A program made the translations under genes and the position numbers. This document shows, in pieces, positions 1 through 5,882 of a stretch of 7,391 bases of DNA. The stretch spans positions 1 to 7,391 of the forward strand of contig JAUSPJ010000177.1 in NCBI GenBank assembly GCA_030655795.1, in the 5' to 3' direction. A model generated the notes under the pieces. The model did no database searches. It saw nothing but the letters and a program-made list of their open reading frames with translations, and was not told where the DNA came from. This DNA is from Fidelibacterota bacterium (lineage in GTDB: Bacteria; Fidelibacterota; UBA2242). Position 1 is the first letter of the stretch. Each line of letters starts with the position of its first letter.

Positions 1-62
1 GACTCATGCTCGAAATTGAGCTTGAAAGAACGCGCAAAGTTAATGCTTTTACATTGAAATAA
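1..62 (+). CDS. Possible 3' end of an upstream gene (partial)
   Basis: The third frame is open from the left edge to a TAA at 60-62 and would encode the C-terminal tail LMLEIELERTRKVNAFTLK. Its alternating charged and hydrophobic residues look more protein-like than the first frame, which closes at TGA 55-57. Nineteen residues are too few to name a family. If real, it ends 96 bases before the MoxR start, so an unknown gene would lie just upstream on the same strand. It could equally be non-coding. Confidence 0.3.
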   Translation, partial: LMLEIELERTRKVNAFTLK

Positions 63-88
63 AAACCACTTCCGGCTGATAACGGTGC

Positions 89-116
89 TTGCGCTTGGAC
101 AGATAAAGTCTTAGAT
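89..116 (+). promoter_or_regulatory. Weak candidate promoter for the moxR-DUF58 pair
   Basis: TTGCGC (89-94) and TTAGAT (111-116) are 16 bases apart, but each matches only about half of the sigma-70 consensus. The same stretch can also be read in the Bacteroidota style: TTG at 89-91, then about 20 bases, then TAGATTTT at 112-119, close to TAnnTTTG. Either reading gives a short leader before the start at 159. The rest of 63-158 shows no hairpin or other clear signal. The call rests mainly on position. Confidence 0.22.
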
Positions 117-158
117 TTTTGCGGTTTAAAAATTGAAATAATCCTGGAAAGAAACAAT

Positions 159-1157
159 ATGGCAGAAACAAAAAACAATGGCGATGTTGCGCTTGTTAAG
201 CAATTATTTAAAACCCGGGACGTGTTAAACAGAGAATTAGGCAAGGTCATTATCGGACAGAGGGATATTATCGACCAGTTGCTGATAGCGCTGCTGTGCC
301 AGGGACACTGCCTGCTGATCGGTGTGCCCGGTCTGGCCAAAACGCTACTGATTAAAACGCTTTCTCAGGTACTGGATCTGACGTTCAAGCGAATTCAGTT
401 TACGCCGGATCTGATGCCTTCGGACATCACCGGGACAGAAGTGATCGAAGAGGATAAAAGCAGCGGGAAGCGGGAATTCCGGTTCTTCAAAGGACCGATT
501 TTTGGCAATATCATCCTGGCGGATGAGATCAACCGAACACCCCCGAAAACCCAGGCAGCGCTGCTGGAAGCCATGCAGGAACACCACGTCACCGCCGCCG
601 GTAAAACCTATGTGCTGGAGGAGCCCTTTTTTGTATTGGCAACCCAGAACCCGATCGAGCAGGAAGGGACGTATCCGTTGCCTGAAGCCCAGCTGGACAG
701 GTTTATGTTCAGTCTGAAGGTGGACTATCCATCCTTTGAAGAAGAAATTGATATTGTCAAATCGACGACCTATGATGTTGCTGCGGCTGTTGAAACGGTT
801 ATAAAACGTGATGAGATCATTGCTTTCCAGCATTTGGTCAAGCGGGTGCCGGTGGCGGACAACGTCATTGAGTTTGCCGTAAAACTGGTTACGGCTTCCC
901 GTCCAAATGGAAATAATACACCGGATTTTATCAATAATTGGGTGGAATGGGGCGCCGGCCCACGGGCGTCACAATATTTAACCCTGGCTGCTAAAACCAA
1001 TGCCGTTTTGGATGGCCGGCCGACACCGAATATTGATGATGTGATTAAGATTGCCAAACCGGTGCTGCGCCATCGGATTATTCCGAACTTCAATGCCGAA
1101 TCCGACGGCATTGATACGGATATTATCGCTGAAAAACTGATTGAAACTCTCCGGTAA
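159..1157 (+). CDS. MoxR-family AAA+ ATPase
   Basis: This is a soluble AAA+ ATPase of the MoxR type. Members are thought to act as chaperones that use ATP hydrolysis to mature or remodel partner proteins, often together with VWA-domain proteins. The 332 residues match the usual MoxR length. Visible motifs are Walker A GVPGLAKT (55-62), Walker B IILADEIN (118-125), sensor 1 ATQNP (161-165), an arginine finger in LDRF (Arg181) and a sensor 2-like GPRASQ (267-272). The C-terminal part (about 215-332) is the helical lid. The start is supported by GGAAAG at 146-151, 7 bases upstream of the ATG, a weak Shine-Dalgarno site. The DUF58 gene follows after 8 bases, the classic MoxR neighbour, so the two are almost certainly co-transcribed. 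Substrate and phenotype cannot be read from sequence. No key residue is missing. Confidence 0.96.
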   Translation: MAETKNNGDVALVKQLFKTRDVLNRELGKVIIGQRDIIDQLLIALLCQGHCLLIGVPGLAKTLLIKTLSQVLDLTFKRIQFTPDLMPSDITGTEVIEEDKSSGKREFRFFKGPIFGNIILADEINRTPPKTQAALLEAMQEHHVTAAGKTYVLEEPFFVLATQNPIEQEGTYPLPEAQLDRFMFSLKVDYPSFEEEIDIVKSTTYDVAAAVETVIKRDEIIAFQHLVKRVPVADNVIEFAVKLVTASRPNGNNTPDFINNWVEWGAGPRASQYLTLAAKTNAVLDGRPTPNIDDVIKIAKPVLRHRIIPNFNAESDGIDTDIIAEKLIETLR

Positions 1158-1165
1158 TCAGCGGC

Positions 1166-2071
1166 ATGCTTGATAAAACCGCCGATAAACGAAAATACCT
1201 GAACCCGGCGACGATTGCCCGTCTGGATAACATGGCATTGCGGGCGCGCCTGGTGGTAGAGGGATTTATTCTCGGATTGCATAAAAGCCCTTATCATGGT
1301 TTTTCGGTGGAATTTGCCGAGCATCGTCCCTACAATCCCGGTGATGAAATCCGGCACATCGACTGGAAACTTTTTGGCAAAACCGACCGGTATTATATTA
1401 AACAGTTCGAAGAAGAAACGAATCTCAAATCCTATATTTTGCTGGATAAAAGCGGGTCGATGAAATACGCATCCGGGGCAATAAGCAAATTGAGTTACGG
1501 TTCCTATCTGGCCGCGGCTCTGGCCTATTTAATGCTGAAACAGCAGGACGCCGTCAGTCTGACGCTGTTCGATGACCAGGTTCGCGATTTTCTGCCGCCG
1601 GTAGCCAAAAAGAGCCATCTCAACCAGGTGCTCGCTGCACTCGAAAGAATAGAGGCGGGCGCCGAAACCCGCATCGCGCCCCAATTGCACGAATTGGCTG
1701 AAAAGTTGAAAAAACGGGGATTGATCGTACTGATTTCCGATTTGCTGGATGAGCCGGATGACGTGATAAACGCTCTGAAACATTTTCGACACAAACGGCA
1801 CGAAGTCATCCTTTTTCATATTCTGGACCGCCAGGAGCTTGAGTTTTCGTTTAATCGTCAGACCCGTTTTGTGGACCTGGAAACTTCCCAGCATATAAAT
1901 ACCGAACCCTGGCATATTCAGGAAGCCTATCAGGGCCTGATCCGGCAATTTATTGAGAATTATAAAGTCCAATGCCGGGCAAATAACATTGACTATGTTA
2001 CCCTGATTACCGATCAGGATATGGACCTGGCGTTGAGCGAATACCTGCGAAAACGAACCCGGATCGGGTAA
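1166..2071 (+). CDS. DUF58 domain protein (VWA-like fold), MoxR partner
   Basis: This 301-residue protein carries the DUF58 signature: FAEHRPYNPGDEIRHIDWK at about 50-68, followed by KQFEEETN (79-86). A MIDAS-like metal site follows in a VWA-like fold: DKSGS (Asp94, Ser96, Ser98), with Thr168 and Asp192 in plausible positions for the remaining ligands. I see no N-terminal membrane segment, so this is the short cytoplasmic form rather than the longer membrane-anchored one. DUF58 proteins accompany MoxR ATPases and are presumed adaptors or clients; the biochemical role is not established. The start lies 8 bases after the moxR stop and has no clear Shine-Dalgarno site, so translation probably depends on coupling from moxR. 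No BatA/BatB-type membrane VWA gene follows; a terminator comes next. Confidence 0.94.
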   Translation: MLDKTADKRKYLNPATIARLDNMALRARLVVEGFILGLHKSPYHGFSVEFAEHRPYNPGDEIRHIDWKLFGKTDRYYIKQFEEETNLKSYILLDKSGSMKYASGAISKLSYGSYLAAALAYLMLKQQDAVSLTLFDDQVRDFLPPVAKKSHLNQVLAALERIEAGAETRIAPQLHELAEKLKKRGLIVLISDLLDEPDDVINALKHFRHKRHEVILFHILDRQELEFSFNRQTRFVDLETSQHINTEPWHIQEAYQGLIRQFIENYKVQCRANNIDYVTLITDQDMDLALSEYLRKRTRIG

Positions 2072-2165
2072 ATACCCAACAGCTTTATACGATATAGATT
2101 CTGCGGGAATAACCCTGGTGGAATAGCATATAAACAACAATACTCCAGTACTCCAATTCGGACAA

Positions 2166-2194
2166 AAAAAGCCGACCATACCGATCGGCTTTTT
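2166..2194. terminator. Bidirectional intrinsic terminator between convergent genes
   Basis: GCCGA (2171-2175) pairs with TCGGC (2185-2189) around a 9-base loop. The stem is preceded by seven A (2164-2170) and followed by five T (2190-2194), then ATTATTTT. Because the flanks are complementary, each strand carries a GC stem followed by a U tract. It can therefore end both the plus-strand moxR-DUF58 transcript and the minus-strand transcript through the TPR lipoprotein gene, whose stop is at 2218. An alternative inner palindrome CCGATCGG (2181-2188) competes for the right arm. Confidence 0.85.
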
Positions 2195-2217
2195 ATTATT
2201 TTAAGGAAGCAGAATAA

Positions 2218-3279
2218 TTAGCGCAGACTTTTTTCAATCTGCCGGTATTCTTCTGCTTCGTCTTTGCGACCCTGATTATATAGAGATTTCCAAAGCAGCG
2301 TATACCCGAAAACATATTCGGGGTCCAACTCGATCATCCGGCGGGCATAGTCTTCAGTCATGATCCAGTCTTCTGCCTGAAATGCAGAACTGGCAATGCT
2401 TTGCAGTACCTTGATATCATCAGGATTTTCGATGAGTACTTTATTGAATTGATACTGAGCTGATTCATAATCGCCTAATTTGTAGTAGATCTGTGCAAGC
2501 AGGTACATAATATCCACGTCGGTTGGATAGTCTTCAGCCAGTTTTCTGGCGACTTCCCTGGCTTCATCCAGGCGGTCCAGCTGTGCCAGAAACAGGATTC
2601 TCAGTTCCTGCGATTTTACGGATTCCGGATGGTCTGTCAGCACATCATTTAATGTTGCCAATGCCTTATCCTTCTGATCCTGATCAAACAGAATCTGGAC
2701 ATAATATAAAACGACATCTTCATCATAGAGACCCGAATTCAGTACTTTTTCAGAAGATATGATCAGTTTAGCAGTGTCGTCCAGCATATAATAGCATTTT
2801 ATTAATGCGCTATAGCTGCTTACTTCGTCATCGCGAATCTCCAGAGCTAAAAGGAACTTCTCGGTTGCTTCACTCAGTAGAGAATCTTTTTCAATCGGTA
2901 AAATTGCTTTAATTGCTTCATTGAATTTATTGGCGCCCTGCGAATGAATTTCCGCCCACAGACGTTTCAGTTGGTCATCGGCGCTGATTCCGCCGGGATA
3001 AACGTAATTGGGATCGATCTCTTTAACTTTTTTGAGATACTTTTTTGCCTTAATCCATTCTCTTCTCTGAATGTGTACCTGGACAGCCAGCAGGAATGGG
3101 ACTTCAGGATTCATGGGTTCCTTTTCAAGGGCGATCAGCAGCTGCTCCTCAGCCGCATCAATATTGTTTTGCTGAAAATACACTTTTGCAGAGGTCACTT
3201 CGGGACTCTGACAGGAGGCCAGGAAAAATGATAGCAGCAGAAACAATGCGAGTGTGCTTAAAAGGATTCTAAGTTTCAT
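2218..3279 (-). CDS. TPR-repeat lipoprotein
   Basis: This 353-residue protein begins with a lipoprotein signal peptide: a basic MKLR, a hydrophobic stretch (about 5-21) and the lipobox LASC, with Cys23 as the predicted lipidated residue. Gln follows the Cys rather than Asp, so in a Gram-negative host it would be sorted to the outer membrane. The mature part is nearly all tetratricopeptide repeats: two near 25-91 and at least five in 134-353, with typical endings such as ENPDD and ELDPEY. A less regular stretch lies at about 92-133. TPR solenoids bind protein partners, so a scaffold or assembly role on the periplasmic side is likely, but no specific function can be named. A strong GAGGAG site and a good promoter lie directly upstream, so it can be expressed apart from mtnA, which ends 72 bases before its start. 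Confidence 0.9.
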   Translation of the reverse strand: MKLRILLSTLALFLLLSFFLASCQSPEVTSAKVYFQQNNIDAAEEQLLIALEKEPMNPEVPFLLAVQVHIQRREWIKAKKYLKKVKEIDPNYVYPGGISADDQLKRLWAEIHSQGANKFNEAIKAILPIEKDSLLSEATEKFLLALEIRDDEVSSYSALIKCYYMLDDTAKLIISSEKVLNSGLYDEDVVLYYVQILFDQDQKDKALATLNDVLTDHPESVKSQELRILFLAQLDRLDEAREVARKLAEDYPTDVDIMYLLAQIYYKLGDYESAQYQFNKVLIENPDDIKVLQSIASSAFQAEDWIMTEDYARRMIELDPEYVFGYTLLWKSLYNQGRKDEAEEYRQIEKSLR

Positions 3280-3286
3280 TCGATAA

Positions 3287-3292
3287 CTCCTC
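3287..3292 (-). promoter_or_regulatory. Strong ribosome binding site of the TPR lipoprotein gene
   Basis: On the minus strand this reads GAGGAG, 7 bases upstream of the ATG. It is the best Shine-Dalgarno match in the window and fixes the start of the lipoprotein at 3279, which also places the signal peptide exactly at the N-terminus. Most other genes here have weak or no such site. Confidence 0.85.
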
Positions 3293-3314
3293 TATGTTCT
3301 TAAATTAACAATGA

Positions 3315-3343
3315 AATTTATCATTCAAATATCTACTTTTCAA
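3315..3343 (-). promoter_or_regulatory. Sigma-70-like promoter for the TPR lipoprotein gene
   Basis: On the minus strand, TTGAAA (3343-3338, five of six to the -35 consensus) and TAAATT (3320-3315, four of six to the -10 consensus) are exactly 17 bases apart. Transcription would begin near 3308, giving a leader of about 30 bases containing the GAGGAG site. No GC-rich hairpin is seen between the mtnA stop and this promoter, so read-through from the kinase-mtnA genes is also possible. Confidence 0.55.
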
Positions 3344-3351
3344 GTAAGATA

Positions 3352-4368
3352 TTATGAAAAATAATAGGGTTTTCTAAATACACCCTTTTCAGTTATTATT
3401 CCGCAAATAAGTTCATTTGTGGTTACATCGAAGGCAGGCGAAATCGCCGGGCTGGTGAAAGGAGCGATTTGTGTTCCGAATACATTTCGAACTTCATTAC
3501 CATTACGTTCTTCAATAATGATCTGTTGACCGGATTGGATATTTGGGTCGATTGTGGATGAGGGCGCGGCCATGTAAAACGGGACATTGTGATAATTAGC
3601 CAGAACCGCCAGTCCGTAAGTGCCGATTTTATTGGCGGCGTCCCCGTTGGCGGCAATCCGATCGGCTCCGACGATAACAGCATCGATTTTTCGGGTGGAC
3701 ATGATATAGGCGGCCATATTATCGCAGATTAAGGTATGCGGCACCTTTTCTTCGGACAGTTCCCAGGCGGTCAGCCGCGCTCCCTGCAATAGAGGCCGGG
3801 TTTCATCGACGTAAACGTGGATATCCTTACCGAGTTGCTGAGCGGTAATGATGACTCCCAGCGCTGTTCCGAGACCGCCGGTGGCCAGACCGCCGGTATT
3901 GCAGTGGGTCAGGATATTGGCCTTTTCCGGGATGATACTCTGTCCGTGCCGGCCGATGGCCTGACACATTTCAATATCTTCCCGGTGAATAGCCAGGGCT
4001 TCCCGGTACAATCTGTCCCAGATGTCGGGAACAGGTTGATTTTTCATCGATTCAGCGACAGTCTTCATTCGATTCAGCGCCCAGGACAGGTTCACGGCTG
4101 TCGGTCGGGTGCCGTTTAAAAGTATCGAAATTTCATTCAGTTTTTCGAAAAACAGACCGGATGTCGAATTGATAAATGGTTTTAATCCAACGATCAGTCC
4201 GGCGGCCGCTGCGATTCCGATTGCCGGCGCGCCCCGGATTACCAGGCGTTTAATTGCGCCGGCCATGTCGAGATGATTTTTTATCTCAATCCGTTTGTAT
4301 TCGACGGGCAGCAGGGTTTGATCAACGATAAAGAGCCGATCGTTTTCCCAGAACAGTGGTTTAATCAT
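3352..4368 (-). CDS. mtnA: S-methyl-5-thioribose-1-phosphate isomerase
   Basis: MtnA converts 5-methylthioribose-1-phosphate to 5-methylthioribulose-1-phosphate, a cytoplasmic step of methionine salvage from methylthioadenosine. In some bacteria it also handles 5-deoxyribose-1-phosphate. The 338 residues match the family length. Diagnostic motifs are RGAPAIG (45-51), THCNTGGLAT (154-163) with catalytic Cys156, VGADRIAANGD (233-243) with catalytic Asp236, NKIGTY (246-251), and the C-terminal SPAFDVT (310-316) and EKGVFRKP (327-334). The motifs fit MtnA better than eIF2B subunits or archaeal ribose-1,5-bisphosphate isomerases, though these are homologous and share the active-site Cys and Asp. 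The start follows the kinase stop by 13 bases, so the two form an operon. The ribosome site is weak (AGAG on the minus strand). No mtnK, mtnP or later salvage gene is in the window. Confidence 0.95.
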   Translation of the reverse strand: MIKPLFWENDRLFIVDQTLLPVEYKRIEIKNHLDMAGAIKRLVIRGAPAIGIAAAAGLIVGLKPFINSTSGLFFEKLNEISILLNGTRPTAVNLSWALNRMKTVAESMKNQPVPDIWDRLYREALAIHREDIEMCQAIGRHGQSIIPEKANILTHCNTGGLATGGLGTALGVIITAQQLGKDIHVYVDETRPLLQGARLTAWELSEEKVPHTLICDNMAAYIMSTRKIDAVIVGADRIAANGDAANKIGTYGLAVLANYHNVPFYMAAPSSTIDPNIQSGQQIIIEERNGNEVRNVFGTQIAPFTSPAISPAFDVTTNELICGIITEKGVFRKPYYFS

Positions 4369-4381
4369 CAGATATCTCTGT

Positions 4382-5287
4382 CTAAATTGTTACAAGCGTT
4401 CGCAGAGCGTTAAACCGCAATTCAATCTGTTTCTGATCCAGTTGAGTCAGACCATCGGTGCTGAATTTTTCTACCACAAAAGAGCCCATTACACAGCCAT
4501 AGACAAGTGCTTTTTTCAATGTGGTAAAATCAATTTCTTTGCAGGTTGTCAGATAGCCCATCAGCCCTCCGGCGAAACTGTCGCCGGCGCCGGTTGGATC
4601 GCTAGCCTGTTTCACCGGAAATGCCGGTGAGTAAAACAATTCGGTGTTGTAGCTGAGGAAAGCGCCGTGCTCGCCTTTTTTAATAATGATATGTTGTGGC
4701 CCCATCTCATGAAGTTTTTCCAGGCCGGCCAGCAGATTGGTCTCTTTCGTTAAAAGAGTGAGTTCACTGTCATTGATAATCAGCAGATCAACTTTCCGGA
4801 TAACGTTTAGGAGATCGTCGAGTTTAGTATTTATCCAGAGATTCATCGTATCCAATGCAATATATTTCGGATCTTTAATCTGATCAAGCACTTCTAATTG
4901 CAGGGATGGCTGGATATTACCCAGAAAAAGAAAGGGTGTTTGACGGTACTCCCGCGGAATGACCGGTTTGAAATCCGCAAAAACATTTAAATCCGTGTAC
5001 AGCGTATCGCGCTGATTTATATTTTCGTGATAAACACCGCCCCAGCGAAATGTTTTGCCTTCGACAATTTCCAGTCCGCGAATATCAATTTTATGCTGCC
5101 GCAGCATCGTGAGCGCTTCTTCGGGAAAATCCTTTCCCGCAACCCCCACCATCCGTGGAGATGTAAAATGTGAGGCTGCCATTGAGAAAAAAACCGCACT
5201 ACCACCAAGAGCATTTTCACGTTTTCCAAAAGGTGTCTCAACGTCATCGAAGGCAACAGACCCGACCACCAACACTGAATCGTTCAT
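4382..5287 (-). CDS. PfkB-family (ribokinase-like) sugar kinase, substrate unknown
   Basis: This is a cytoplasmic sugar or nucleoside kinase of the PfkB/ribokinase superfamily, which transfers phosphate from ATP to a sugar-type hydroxyl. Counting from the chosen start (301 residues), the N-terminal substrate region has GSVAFDDVETPFG (9-21) and LGGSAVFFSMAA (27-38). An NxxE motif, NDSE, is at 172-175, KKGEHGAF at 203-210, and signature 2, DPTGAGDSFAGG, at 230-241 with catalytic-base Asp236. The frame extends 22 codons further upstream, but I reject that start. The extra residues are Cys/Tyr-rich and family-unlike and overlap the likely promoter, whereas the start at 5287 has a GGA site 6 bases upstream. 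It is the first gene of an operon with mtnA 13 bases downstream, suggesting a role in pentose-phosphate or thioribose metabolism. Adenosine-, ribose- or fructose-type activity cannot be excluded. Confidence 0.9.
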   Translation of the reverse strand: MNDSVLVVGSVAFDDVETPFGKRENALGGSAVFFSMAASHFTSPRMVGVAGKDFPEEALTMLRQHKIDIRGLEIVEGKTFRWGGVYHENINQRDTLYTDLNVFADFKPVIPREYRQTPFLFLGNIQPSLQLEVLDQIKDPKYIALDTMNLWINTKLDDLLNVIRKVDLLIINDSELTLLTKETNLLAGLEKLHEMGPQHIIIKKGEHGAFLSYNTELFYSPAFPVKQASDPTGAGDSFAGGLMGYLTTCKEIDFTTLKKALVYGCVMGSFVVEKFSTDGLTQLDQKQIELRFNALRTLVTI

Positions 5288-5305
5288 ATAAATTCCGTCT
5301 AAATA

Positions 5306-5333
5306 ATTATCAAATTTACATGAAAAGGTACAA
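5306..5333 (-). promoter_or_regulatory. Candidate promoter of the kinase-mtnA operon
   Basis: On the minus strand, TTGTAC (5333-5328) and GATAAT (5311-5306, five of six to TATAAT) are 16 bases apart. Transcription would start near 5299, giving a leader of only about 12 bases that still contains the GGA ribosome site. It lies in the 94-base AT-rich divergent region. This placement supports translation from 5287 rather than from the in-frame ATG at 5353. The -35 element is weak. Confidence 0.42.
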
Positions 5334-5381
5334 AATTTCGGTTTTGTTTCCAATATTCTAAATCATTGGTAAATTAAACCC

Positions 5382-5882
5382 ATGAAATACCAGTATTGTT
5401 ACAACTGTGGAACGGAAACTGTAAGCAAAAAAATTGACGGACGAAAACGCTCATATTGTGAGAGTTGTGGTATTCCGTTATATGAAAATCCGGTCCCATC
5501 GGTGGCAGTTGTCCTGACCGATCCGGATCGACGGATTTTACTCGTCCGCCGCAGTGCGGAACCGGGAATCGGTGAATGGTGTCTTCCGGGCGGGTTTATC
5601 GAAATTGGGGAAACACCCTCCCAGGCGGCAGTCCGGGAACTCCGGGAAGAAATTGGAGTTGAGATTGAGCCGCCGCAATTGCTGAGTGTCGGTTCTCATC
5701 TGAACGGGTATTACGGAGACGTGCTGATCATTGGATTCAGCGCTGATGTCAATCCTGCCGATCCATTAGTTCCCGGTGACGATGTCAGTGAAGCCGTCTT
5801 TTTTCCGATAAATGACCGACCGCGAATGATTTTCAAGGTGCATGAAGAATTTGTTGAATTATGGCAAAGAAGTAATGAATAA
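5382..5882 (+). CDS. Nudix hydrolase with N-terminal zinc ribbon
   Basis: Nudix enzymes hydrolyse nucleoside diphosphates linked to another moiety, using metal ions held by the Nudix box. This 166-residue protein has a zinc ribbon at the N-terminus (Cys6, Cys9, Cys26, Cys29 as two CxxC pairs). The Nudix fold begins near residue 38. A complete Nudix box spans 71-93, with Gly71, Glu77, the REL at 85-87, Glu89, Glu90 and Gly92, matching Gx5Ex7REUxEExGU. The arrangement recalls NADH pyrophosphatase and ADP-sugar pyrophosphatase relatives. The NudC-specific SQPWPFPxS motif is absent, so the substrate is unknown. The region before the start has no clear Shine-Dalgarno site and no plus-strand promoter pair that I can support (TTTACA at 5315-5320 lacks a matching -10). 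The stop overlaps the mnmA start by 8 bases. Confidence 0.93.
   Translation: MKYQYCYNCGTETVSKKIDGRKRSYCESCGIPLYENPVPSVAVVLTDPDRRILLVRRSAEPGIGEWCLPGGFIEIGETPSQAAVRELREEIGVEIEPPQLLSVGSHLNGYYGDVLIIGFSADVNPADPLVPGDDVSEAVFFPINDRPRMIFKVHEEFVELWQRSNE
5875..5882 (+). other. Stop/start overlap ATGAATAA joining the Nudix gene to mnmA
   Basis: The mnmA ATG (5875-5877) lies inside the last codons of the Nudix gene, whose TAA is at 5880-5882. A ribosome ending the Nudix protein could re-initiate by backing up a few bases. The only purine-rich stretch upstream is AAAGAAG (5866-5872), a poor Shine-Dalgarno site, so coupling is likely to matter. The same 8 bases form the mnmA-panB junction. Confidence 0.8.

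Noticed and set aside
1171..1188. A near repeat between the start of the DUF58 gene (1171-1188) and of mnmA (5878-5895), both encoding KTADK after the start.
   Set aside because: The two stretches differ at only 2 of 18 bases, but the shared segment is short, A-rich and encodes a simple polar N-terminus. There is no extension on either side, so chance is the best explanation.
2141..2155. A tandem TACTCCA repeat with an 8-base period downstream of the DUF58 gene.
   Set aside because: Two copies of seven bases are too little to call a regulatory or mobile repeat. The surrounding intergenic sequence (2072-2163) shows nothing else.
345..2179. Several long open frames on the minus strand opposite moxR and the DUF58 gene (345-833, 770-1357, 1529-2179).
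   Set aside because: Each lies opposite a clearly conserved gene, has no recognisable motif, and has a composition typical of an antisense shadow. The 1529-2179 frame also starts inside the terminator hairpin.
3300..3351. A possible terminator between mtnA and the TPR lipoprotein gene (AATGA and TTCATT can pair).
   Set aside because: The stem is short and AT-only, and its position overlaps the promoter -10 region. It does not look like a working intrinsic terminator.
5288..5353. A 22-codon N-terminal extension of the kinase starting at ATG 5353.
   Set aside because: The extra residues do not look like the family, the stretch is AT-rich, and it overlaps the best candidate promoter (5306-5333). 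The start at 5287 has a ribosome site and aligns with the family N-terminus.
5288..5381. A possible SAM or other riboswitch before the kinase-mtnA operon, expected because methionine salvage genes often carry one.
   Set aside because: The region is 94 bases, AT-rich and without conserved helices. The predicted leader is only about 12 bases.
5842..5874. An 11-codon extension of MnmA starting at ATG 5842.
   Set aside because: It lies entirely within the Nudix gene and adds residues before the conserved PP-loop strand that other MnmA proteins lack. The 5875 start gives the same overlap geometry as the next junction.
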